Shown in pieces: positions 1-6,954 of a stretch of DNA of 36,357 bases. Source of the stretch: CAKSNH01 sp964422725 (GTDB taxonomy: Bacteria > Bacillota > Clostridia > UBA1381); contig CAYRCC010000021.1 of the NCBI GenBank assembly GCA_964422725.1, forward strand, positions 1-36,357, given 5' to 3'. Each line of letters opens with the position of its first letter. Within the stretch, counting starts at the first letter, position 1. The notes beneath the pieces are model-generated. The model worked only from the letters and a program-made list of their open reading frames with translations. It had not been told where the DNA came from and made no database searches. Position numbers and translations under genes: made by a program.

Positions 1-110
1 TGCTGCTCGGTCACTCTGATATTCAGACTACTCAGCGGTACTTGCATTTGGCGGAGTATATGAAGATTTTGCAAAAACAGCATATAAGCTTGGTGGATAG
101 TTTGAAATGA
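1..110 (+). CDS. Tyrosine recombinase/integrase, C-terminal fragment (5' end outside window)
   Basis: An open frame enters from the left edge (first full codon at base 3) and stops with TGA at 108-110. The 35 visible residues begin LLGHSDIQTTQRYLHL, the C-terminal box of the tyrosine recombinase (phage integrase/Xer) family: the LGH histidine followed by the TxxxY segment whose Tyr is the DNA-cleaving nucleophile. Members carry out site-specific strand exchange for integration, excision or chromosome resolution. The gene points at the 3' end of a tRNA-Lys gene only 28 bp further on, an arrangement typical of integrative elements using a tRNA 3' end as attachment site. A chromosomal Xer-like protein is the alternative and cannot be excluded from so short a fragment. 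Confidence 0.85.
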   Translation, partial: LLGHSDIQTTQRYLHLAEYMKILQKQHISLVDSLK

Positions 111-111
111 A

Positions 112-139
112 AAAAGGGAAACGCAATGCGTTTCCCTTT
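112..139 (-). terminator. Hairpin terminator downstream of tRNA-Lys
   Basis: A perfect 11-bp inverted repeat (113-123 with 129-139, loop of 5) lies immediately after the tRNA on the minus strand. It is followed on that strand by a T-rich stretch. The plus strand has only three T residues after the stem, so it mainly suits the tRNA transcript. It could also stop the recombinase transcript from the other side. Confidence 0.75.
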
Positions 140-214
140 GGTACACCATCAGAGGCTCGAACTCTGGACACCCTGATTAAGAGTCAGGTGCTCTACCAAC
201 TGAGCTAATGGTGC
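139..214 (-). tRNA. tRNA-Lys (anticodon CTT), CCA encoded
   Basis: The minus strand folds as a complete 76-nt tRNA. The acceptor stem is GCACCAT pairing with ATGGTGT (one wobble). The D arm contains AGCTCAGTTGGTAGAGC. The anticodon stem CCTGA/TCAGG encloses loop CTCTTAA, with anticodon CTT at 179-181 (lysine, codon AAG). The T arm is CCAGAGTTCGAGCCTCTGA-like with GTTCGAG, and the CCA end is encoded at 139-141. The 3' end faces the recombinase fragment, so it is a plausible attachment site. Confidence 0.96.
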
Positions 215-342
215 ATTTCGATTTTCTGTTGTAACTCTCAACCACATTTAATATATTACCATATAAAATGCAGTTTGTCAACACTTTTTTTGAAAAAAAT
301 CTGATTTTTTTCAAAATCAAAAAAAACTTCGCAATAACCAAT

Positions 343-377
343 ATGCACCTCAAAAACAAGATGCTTTTGAGGTGCAT
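343..377 (-). terminator. Long hairpin, probable terminator of the 409-942 gene
   Basis: A perfect 13-bp inverted repeat (343-355 with 365-377, 9-nt loop) sits 31 bp past the stop codon of the minus-strand gene. The minus-strand T run starts about 15 nt after the stem rather than directly at it, so this may be a 3' stabilising hairpin instead of a classical intrinsic terminator. Confidence 0.55.
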
Positions 378-408
378 AACATTTTGCAAAATCATTGTAA
401 AACTACCG

Positions 409-942
409 TCAAACCGAAACATCAAAAGATGCTGACTGCTTTGAGTAAGCCGCCTTGTACGCCTTGTATGCGTAATTGTAATTTAAGTCAAATTCGGTTT
501 CGCGTACGGTTCTTGTTACATTGTCGTTCATTGCCTGAGCGAATGCACGATTAATTCTGGTTAAGTAAGAATCATTTTTAGCTTTTGAATTGCTAGGCAT
601 AAAGGCACTCAGTGCAGCCGAGAAATACTGCGATACAGCATCGTTGTACTGTGAATACTCAGAATACGCCTCCTTTGACGATAACCCCGACTCTACATAT
701 TCGTCCTTCAAACTCAAATATTCGTCGGAATTTTGCCAGCTCTTTGAATTGCCGTTTTTTATGTCGTTCTTGGCATCGGCGTTCGCAACATCAACTATCT
801 TTTTCGCATAGTCCGACGACGAAGTCTTTGTTTTCTTTGCGGCAAGCAAAGATGAAAGGTCAGAGAGATGCGTAAAATTTGAACTGCTGATTGTGTTGAT
901 ATACTTATCCTGTATTAACGACAAATAACTGGAATCTAACAT
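409..942 (-). CDS. Hypothetical protein, 177 aa, Ser/Tyr/Ala/Asp-rich
   Basis: I do not recognise this protein. It has no signal peptide, membrane segment or cysteine. It is rich in Ser, Asp, Ala and Tyr, with a polar low-complexity first half and a C-terminal part with repeated aromatic residues (YNYAYKAYKAAY). The start is supported by a good ribosome binding site (GAGGTGAT on the minus strand, spacing about 5). It lies 88 bp after holA on the same strand. A possible -10 box TATAAT on the minus strand at 985-990 has no clear -35, so it could be transcribed alone or with holA. A hairpin follows it. It sits where rpsT is often found beside holA in Bacillota, but it does not resemble ribosomal protein S20. 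Confidence 0.75.
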   Translation of the reverse strand: MLDSSYLSLIQDKYINTISSSNFTHLSDLSSLLAAKKTKTSSSDYAKKIVDVANADAKNDIKNGNSKSWQNSDEYLSLKDEYVESGLSSKEAYSEYSQYNDAVSQYFSAALSAFMPSNSKAKNDSYLTRINRAFAQAMNDNVTRTVRETEFDLNYNYAYKAYKAAYSKQSASFDVSV

Positions 943-1030
943 AAAATCACCTCATTTCAAACCTGATAACTACCTTTTCTACTTATTATATCGAAATTAT
1001 TCATAAAATCTTTATGCCGAAACAAAAAAA

Positions 1031-2077
1031 TTATTTCACACTGTGAATACATTCGGCAATGTATTGCTCCAGTGCCGTCCATTCGTCAATATCACCCGAA
1101 CGTATGGTAAGATTTATATCCGCGCCGTTGATGATTTGACGGGTTAGAAAGCTTTCGCCCAGACTTTTGGCACTTTTTTCGTATTTGCGTATGAGAAAAG
1201 TCATTTTGGACGGTGCTTTCTGCGGAAACATTTTCGCGGCGACCGCCTCATAACCGAAACCGTTTTTTAACATTAAAAGCGTGCGCAGCATTTTGTCGAA
1301 AGTGTTGAAAATAAGAAAAAATATCTCAACAGGTTTCATATTTTGAGCGCGGAAGTCGGAAAGGATACTTATTGCACTTTTTATATCTCCGGCTATGATG
1401 TTATCGGTTATCGCAAATACTTGCGTGTCCTGCGATTTTGTTACTACGCGGTCAATGTCCGACTTCAGCACCTCGTCGCCGCAAAAGCTGATCAGCTTGT
1501 CGGTTTCGTTTTTGATTTCGTTTAACCCCTTACCGCAGATACTTACAAAATACTGTGCGGTGCTTTTGTCGATTTTCTTTTCGGCTTTGGCGAATGTACG
1601 CTGTACCCAGGCGAGAATTTCATATTCGTCCCAATAGTCGAATTTCAGCGCAGTACCGTTTTTGACTATTGCCTTATACGCCGCACTTCTGGCATCAACT
1701 TCCTTTTCATCGAATATTATAAATATATATTCGGGTATGTCGCTCAGCTTTTTTACCCAAAAAGCCGCTTTATCGCTTGACTGCGCATCTTTTTTTGAGC
1801 CTGAAAAAATACCGCTGTCCTTGACATATATAAATTTTTTGTCCGACATCATAGGATAACTTTCCCAAAACGCATCAATTTCATCAAGAGTGGTGTCGGC
1901 GGTGATTTTAATGTCGTTAAAGTCGGAAAACGTACCGTCGTATCCGAGATTTTTGATTTTGGGAATATACATATTTTTTAAATAGATTTCTTCACCGTAA
2001 AAGAGATATGCTTTTGAAACAGTTTTGTTCTTTATATGCTCTTTTACCGTGACAAACCCGTTTGCGCTTGCTGCCAT
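1031..2077 (-). CDS. holA: DNA polymerase III subunit delta
   Basis: This 348-residue protein matches the delta subunit of the clamp loader, which opens the beta sliding clamp and helps place it on primed DNA. Family features are the N-terminal VSKAYLFYGEEIYLKNMYIPKI segment (a degenerate, non-catalytic ATPase P-loop region), the central helical stretch with CGKGLNEIKNETDKLISFCG, and the C-terminal collar-type helices. Length is normal for the family (about 330-350). The ATG is preceded on the minus strand by AAGGAAGGGG, and it starts one base after the comEC stop codon, so the two genes are almost certainly cotranscribed. The comEC-holA order is common in Bacillota. Confidence 0.95.
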   Translation of the reverse strand: MAASANGFVTVKEHIKNKTVSKAYLFYGEEIYLKNMYIPKIKNLGYDGTFSDFNDIKITADTTLDEIDAFWESYPMMSDKKFIYVKDSGIFSGSKKDAQSSDKAAFWVKKLSDIPEYIFIIFDEKEVDARSAAYKAIVKNGTALKFDYWDEYEILAWVQRTFAKAEKKIDKSTAQYFVSICGKGLNEIKNETDKLISFCGDEVLKSDIDRVVTKSQDTQVFAITDNIIAGDIKSAISILSDFRAQNMKPVEIFFLIFNTFDKMLRTLLMLKNGFGYEAVAAKMFPQKAPSKMTFLIRKYEKSAKSLGESFLTRQIINGADINLTIRSGDIDEWTALEQYIAECIHSVK

Positions 2078-2078
2078 T

Positions 2079-4403
2079 TTAGTCCCCTTCCTTGAAATAA
2101 GTAATTCTCTTTAAACCGTTTTTGTCGGCGATTAAATGTATATCGCCGAGCTTGTCGGTACGCAGTACCTGAACATTGTGCGAGTACAGCCGGTTTAGCG
2201 TATCCGGATGCGGGTGGTTGTGCGGATTGTTTTCGCCGACACCGATCAGCGCATAATCCGGAGTTGTTGCCGAAAGAAATTCGTCGCACGTTGAGCCGGA
2301 AGAACCATGATGTGCCGATTTTATCACATCGTAATGCGAAAGCAAATTATTTTCGACAAGGTGCTTTTCGATATTTTCGGTTATATCGCCTGTAAAAAGC
2401 ATATTAAATTCACCGTAAGTTATATCTGCAACTATTGACGTGTCGTTTGCGGAACCGTTTGCGAGTGTCGTTTCGTCGGGAGAGAGGAACGTCACAGTCA
2501 GTCCGGACGGAAAACGTATCGGTGAGTTTAACTCTGAATATGTGATTTCCGTGCCGTTGAGGCTTGCCCAATACTCTATACTGCCGCGTATCGGACTGTC
2601 GCTCATACAATCCGGCATTACTATCCGTTTGACTTTTACGGTCTGCAATGCCGCAATTATGCCCTCGGTGTGGTCTTTGTGGTAGTGCGACACGATTGCA
2701 AGGTCGATTTCCGAGAAACCGTAATGCTCAAGGTACGGAACAAAAACATTCTCGCCGACATTATAGTCTGAATAATCACTGCCGCCTCCGCCGTCTATTA
2801 CAATAGTTTCCCCGAACGGGACAGACAAAACAGCCGCATCACCCTGACCGACATTGACTATTCCTATATCAATACTGCCTATAGCCGACACCTTGCCGTA
2901 TACAAGAAATCCGGCACAAACAATTACCGCGGTAATATAAAATGCCAAAGTTGTTCTCGGTGTATCTTTGCTGATTATGTATTTAATCAATATCAGTACA
3001 CAGGCGTACAGCATAAGAACTATAATGCTCGGAGTTGCCAGTTTTATGTGCGAAAGCGGTAATTCGGCGACAAAATTAATCAGACCGATTATCAGGTACG
3101 CCAAAAACGATATTACAGTATTGCATATTGTATTCTGCGGCAGCAGCAGTATACACGATAAAATTCTTAAAATGAAAATTATCGGCGACATAAACAGCGA
3201 ATATATAATCGTATACGGCGAAAATCCGTTAAAATAGTACGCCGACAACGGAAGCAGCCCTACATTCATAAGCAGCCACAATACCACTGTATTGCGAAGA
3301 TAAAAATTCTTTATAAAACACAGCAGTCCGGCGAACTGTTCACGAAACATAAAAAGTATAATCGTAGAAGCGGTCGACATTATAAATCCGGCATCGTATG
3401 CATATAAAGGATTTCCGATTAATATAATTAGTATTGTGACAGGCAGTATGTCGGGGACATATAAAAAGCCGTATTTTATAAGGTAAATTCTATAGCACAC
3501 AATAAGCAGAGCCGACTTTAGCAATACCGGAGAATCGGTGCTTATACCGGCTGTCAGGATAAGAGCTGTCAGCAGCAGTATATCGTGCTTTCGGCGCGAC
3601 AGCCTGAGTAAACTGGCAATTAACGCCGTTACGGTTGTTATAAAGGTTATATATGTGTGCGCCGAATTGAGAAATCTTGATGCACCGGTTTTCAGTATAT
3701 TCTCTTTAAGCTGTGTGCTGAAAAGTTTCTTTTCGCCGATAAGAATCGCATTGAGCAGTGCGGCGGTGTCACCGTGTGTTTTTGAATTTATCGTGTCGGA
3801 TATACGCAGTTTTATACGCATAACAAGGTCGGAAAGACCGCTGACACGAGTTGACGTGCTGATTGCTGTGGTACCGCCGGCATCGGCAAACAGCTTATAT
3901 GCTATGTCGCGTGAGCGGTAGTAGACCTTATAGTCAAATACTCCGATACTGTCGCGGCTGTTAAACGGCTTTAAAAATCCGCTTGCACAAATAACCTCAC
4001 CGTATGAGTGAGGGTCGGAGGTTGTAATGCGTATTTTGTCGTGAATATTGTAATCAACGTTGTCAAAACGTATATTATCGGTTTTGACTATGTATATGTA
4101 GCTGTCGGAAATATTGCTTTGCGTGGGTAATTCGCATATTCTGCCTGTCAGTGTAATGTAGCAGTTGTTAAAATTGTAAAGCTCGGAGTTTTCGGCTTTA
4201 CTTATGTACGCCGACGAATATGCACCGATAACAAATGCGACAGCGGTGACGGCGATTTGATATGGCTTGCGGCGTATCAGAGTCAATACCAATGCTGAAA
4301 TTGCAGATAACAAAAAGCCCCACATAAAATCGTAAGGAATGTGCGCAGAACAATATATACCGAGTATATAGAAAATTGTTATGCATAAGCAGAAGTATTT
4401 CAT
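2079..4403 (-). CDS. comEC: ComEC/Rec2-family DNA uptake channel with metallo-beta-lactamase domain
   Basis: This 774-residue polytopic protein has the full ComEC layout. Two N-terminal membrane segments (about 1-65) are followed by an extracytoplasmic OB-like DUF4131 region (about 75-180), a multi-helix competence domain (about 205-500), and a C-terminal metallo-beta-lactamase domain (about 508-774). The latter has GQGDAAVL, the metal-binding HYHKDH at 573-578 and further HHG and D residues. The family forms the inner-membrane channel that takes up single-stranded DNA, with the C-terminal domain proposed as a nuclease. The competence-domain motif usually seen as SGLHV reads NSAHTYITF at about 246-254, keeping only the His. 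It is followed at once by holA. No other competence genes are visible, so actual DNA uptake is inference. Confidence 0.93.
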   Translation of the reverse strand: MKYFCLCITIFYILGIYCSAHIPYDFMWGFLLSAISALVLTLIRRKPYQIAVTAVAFVIGAYSSAYISKAENSELYNFNNCYITLTGRICELPTQSNISDSYIYIVKTDNIRFDNVDYNIHDKIRITTSDPHSYGEVICASGFLKPFNSRDSIGVFDYKVYYRSRDIAYKLFADAGGTTAISTSTRVSGLSDLVMRIKLRISDTINSKTHGDTAALLNAILIGEKKLFSTQLKENILKTGASRFLNSAHTYITFITTVTALIASLLRLSRRKHDILLLTALILTAGISTDSPVLLKSALLIVCYRIYLIKYGFLYVPDILPVTILIILIGNPLYAYDAGFIMSTASTIILFMFREQFAGLLCFIKNFYLRNTVVLWLLMNVGLLPLSAYYFNGFSPYTIIYSLFMSPIIFILRILSCILLLPQNTICNTVISFLAYLIIGLINFVAELPLSHIKLATPSIIVLMLYACVLILIKYIISKDTPRTTLAFYITAVIVCAGFLVYGKVSAIGSIDIGIVNVGQGDAAVLSVPFGETIVIDGGGGSDYSDYNVGENVFVPYLEHYGFSEIDLAIVSHYHKDHTEGIIAALQTVKVKRIVMPDCMSDSPIRGSIEYWASLNGTEITYSELNSPIRFPSGLTVTFLSPDETTLANGSANDTSIVADITYGEFNMLFTGDITENIEKHLVENNLLSHYDVIKSAHHGSSGSTCDEFLSATTPDYALIGVGENNPHNHPHPDTLNRLYSHNVQVLRTDKLGDIHLIADKNGLKRITYFKEGD

Positions 4404-4419
4404 AGTTCTATTTAAAGCA

Positions 4420-4451
4420 AAGTAGACAAACTCAAACGAGTCTGTCTACTT
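4420..4451 (-). terminator. Hairpin between the NlpC/P60 gene and comEC
   Basis: A 9-bp inverted repeat (4420-4428 with 4443-4451) lies in the 73-bp gap between two minus-strand genes. Additional pairing towards the loop extends it with one mismatch. There is no strong T run after it on the minus strand. It could attenuate rather than end transcription from the hydrolase gene into comEC. Confidence 0.4.
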
Positions 4452-4476
4452 AAAACCTATTTAAAACCTGTAATTA

Positions 4477-5973
4477 TCAGCCTGTTACACGTCTTGCACC
4501 GGCGTATGAACGCGAACGGCTTGCACTGTTGATTGATGTATAAGTAACAGTCTTACCTGTTTGAGGTGAGTGAATCATCTGACCGTTACCGGCATAAATG
4601 CCCACGTGCGAAATAGTACCGTTTCTTGCGAAAAATACCAAATCGCCCGGCTGTAAATCACTCTTTGCAACAGGAACACCGTTATTAAACTGATCTCTTG
4701 ACGAACGGCCGACACTTATACCGAGCTGACGGCACGAATACTGAACAAGTCCGGAACAGTCAAAGCCTGACGGTGACGAACCGCCGTAAACATACTTTGT
4801 GCCGATATATTTTGCGGCTTGATTCACAAGTGCCTGACCCAGTGCCGAACCCGATGAGTTGCTTGCGGTAACCGCAGGCGCGCTTTCGGTGTAGTTTGAT
4901 GAGCTTGACGCACTTGATTTTGACGAACCGGATTTTGCGGTTGTCTTTCTTGAAGTCGAGCTTCTTGAAGGTGCTGAAGCATCAACTATGTATTGAGATT
5001 TTACATAACCTACAGTATTGTTTGAACCGAAAATAATTTTCGTCCAACCGCTGTTGGTGCTTATTATCAAAATATCATCTCTGTTATACAGCTGAGAAAT
5101 CACCTCGCCGTTTTCCGAGGCACTGCTGCGTACATTTACAGCACCGCTTGAAATAGATATATATCCCTTGCTCTTTGCGGATTTGATTACGCTTTCGGCT
5201 TTTGCTTTGCGAACATCATCTCTTGACACCATATCGTTTATATTAACCGAGGCGGCACTTACATAACCGGTTTCGTAATTTCTGCCGTAATAAACTTTGA
5301 GCCATTCTGCGCCCTTTTCGAGGACTATTACTTTTTCGCCGTTGCTGAGCTGGTCGATTACCTCATATTCCTTGCCGGCACCGTTTCTTATATTGAGTGC
5401 ACCCTCGGATACCACAGCAACACCCGTTTCATACATAAACGACTCAAGCAAAGCGGCTTTTGCCTCTTCCTCGGAAGCTGTTATTGCGGCAGAGGAAACA
5501 TAGCCTGTTTTACCCTCGTCACCGTAAGACACTTTGTACCAACCGTCAAGCGTTTCGGAAATTGTAACCTTATCGCCGCAGTTGAGCCTGCCGATTATTT
5601 CGGCTTCGGTAGAGGCACTCTCTCTTACGTTAAGCGTACCCTCGGAAAGAATTACATATCCTGTATCAAATTCGGCTTTTGCCGCAGTATCGACCGTTTC
5701 ACCGCTCTGACGTGCAATTTCGATTGCCGGAACGGCTTTTTCGGTGTCTGATTTTTTCTCGGTTTCTTTTTTTGTATTTTTATTAATTCCGGATAATTTG
5801 GTTTCAACAGCAAGATTATCGTCCCAAACGTATTGTGAAACAGCATTTTCGGCAGAAACGGCTTTAGCCGTGTCCGACAAATCCGACTTTATACTTGCCG
5901 CCTGAGCCGTAGCCAAAGAGCAGACCATAATTACGGCAACAGCAGCCACAATAGAATGTTTCAGATTTTCCAT
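4477..5973 (-). CDS. Secreted cell-wall hydrolase: three SH3 domains plus NlpC/P60 endopeptidase
   Basis: This 498-residue precursor has a signal peptide (about 1-26, ending AQA). Three bacterial SH3b domains follow at about 105-162, 182-243 and 268-331, each with the pattern LNVR...G.V....GW.KV....GYV. A Ser-rich linker (332-375) leads to an NlpC/P60 cysteine peptidase at 380-495. The catalytic Cys406 is in FDCSGLVQY, His456 in ISHVGIYAG, and a third polar position lies near His468. Such enzymes cut peptide stems of peptidoglycan, often gamma-D-Glu-diamino acid bonds, with the SH3b domains binding the wall. A GGAGGTAAT ribosome binding site and a perfect sigma-A promoter precede it, consistent with strong expression. 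It is probably the first gene of the minus-strand group that continues into comEC. Confidence 0.95.
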   Translation of the reverse strand: MENLKHSIVAAVAVIMVCSLATAQAASIKSDLSDTAKAVSAENAVSQYVWDDNLAVETKLSGINKNTKKETEKKSDTEKAVPAIEIARQSGETVDTAAKAEFDTGYVILSEGTLNVRESASTEAEIIGRLNCGDKVTISETLDGWYKVSYGDEGKTGYVSSAAITASEEEAKAALLESFMYETGVAVVSEGALNIRNGAGKEYEVIDQLSNGEKVIVLEKGAEWLKVYYGRNYETGYVSAASVNINDMVSRDDVRKAKAESVIKSAKSKGYISISSGAVNVRSSASENGEVISQLYNRDDILIISTNSGWTKIIFGSNNTVGYVKSQYIVDASAPSRSSTSRKTTAKSGSSKSSASSSSNYTESAPAVTASNSSGSALGQALVNQAAKYIGTKYVYGGSSPSGFDCSGLVQYSCRQLGISVGRSSRDQFNNGVPVAKSDLQPGDLVFFARNGTISHVGIYAGNGQMIHSPQTGKTVTYTSINSASRSRSYAGARRVTG

Positions 5974-6024
5974 TGGTATTACCTCCAGTTAATTTCAAAT
6001 TCATTTCGTAATTGTTACAAAATT

Positions 6025-6053
6025 ATTATATAACACTTTTGTGCATTTGTCAA
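6025..6053 (-). promoter_or_regulatory. Sigma-A promoter of the SH3-NlpC/P60 gene
   Basis: On the minus strand TTGACA (6048-6053) and TATAAT (6025-6030) are both perfect consensus hexamers with a 17-bp spacer. They lie 51 bp before the start codon. The rest of the 286-bp divergent spacer 5974-6259 is AT-rich. It carries two TATAAT-like boxes on the plus strand (6147-6152, 6163-6168) that could serve zapA, but neither has a recognisable -35. Confidence 0.85.
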
Positions 6054-6259
6054 ACTTTTTTAATTATTTTTTTAAAAAAATGTAACAATTTTTTAAAAAT
6101 TCTAAAAAAACGGCAAAAAGCTATATATTTTTATTAAAATATGTAGTATAATTAATGTCAGATATAATCTCGCTGAGGTATTTTGTACATTTAAAGGACG
6201 GCAAGAGGCAAATATATTGCAAATGAGATACTATTACAATAGAAGGAAGTGAGCATAAA

Positions 6260-6925
6260 ATGGAAAAAAACAAGGTTACGGTTTATATCTGTTCGAATGA
6301 GTATACCATAGTTTCGGAAGAGGACGACCAGCATATATTGGGTATATCCGAGCACGTGAGTACGCTTATGAAGGATTTGCGGTACAAGAATCCGATGCTG
6401 AATACGGAAAAAGCGGCGGTTTTGACGGCACTCAATATTTGCGACGATTATTACAAGCTGCACAGCCAAAAAGACGAGCTTGCAAAGGAGCTTGACGAAA
6501 TCAAAAAGCGCGAAAAGGATTTTGCCGGAAGACTTGACGGAAAAGACGAGTATGTTGACAGGCTGAAAGGGCAGATTAACGAAAGGATAAGCCAGTCGGA
6601 GAGCTTGAAAAAACAGCTTGATGAACTGAAAAGACAGCTTGCCGACAAGGAGCTTTATGCGGACAGGCTGAAAAACGAGCTGCGCGAAAAGACAAATCAG
6701 GCGGAGGGACTGAAAAAAGAAAGACAGAACCTTGACACGCAGAATCGGGCATTGAACGCCGAAAACGAACAAATCCGACAGGAGGTACAGGAACTTAAAC
6801 AACAGCTTGCGGCAAAGGACGACGAGCGCGAGAGTGGTTTGCAGAAAAGAGTTATCGAGTATGCGGCGGAGCTTGAAAAGGCACAGAAAAGAATAAGAGA
6901 ATTGGAAAGAAACACGAAAAGATAA
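6260..6925 (+). CDS. zapA: ZapA-family cell division protein with extended coiled coil
   Basis: The first 75 or so residues are the ZapA fold (KVTVYICSNEYTIVSEEDDQHI, then LMKDLRYKNPMLNTEKAAVLTALNICDDYYKL). ZapA binds FtsZ polymers and promotes Z-ring bundling in the cytoplasm. Beyond residue 75 the protein is an almost continuous charged coiled coil rich in Glu, Lys, Gln and Leu to residue 221. Classical ZapA proteins are only about 85-110 residues, so the tail roughly doubles the length. The start has AAGGAAGTGAG just upstream. It is followed after 29 bp by the U32 gene, a neighbour often seen next to zapA in Clostridia. Confidence 0.88.
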   Translation: MEKNKVTVYICSNEYTIVSEEDDQHILGISEHVSTLMKDLRYKNPMLNTEKAAVLTALNICDDYYKLHSQKDELAKELDEIKKREKDFAGRLDGKDEYVDRLKGQINERISQSESLKKQLDELKRQLADKELYADRLKNELREKTNQAEGLKKERQNLDTQNRALNAENEQIRQEVQELKQQLAAKDDERESGLQKRVIEYAAELEKAQKRIRELERNTKR

Positions 6926-6954
6926 CGATTAAAATTTAAGTGGGTGTAATTTGA

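Noticed and set aside
6191..6802. 203-residue minus-strand frame rich in Phe/Leu
   Set aside because: It is antisense to zapA. Its hydrophobic look comes from complementing Lys/Glu-rich coiled-coil codons.
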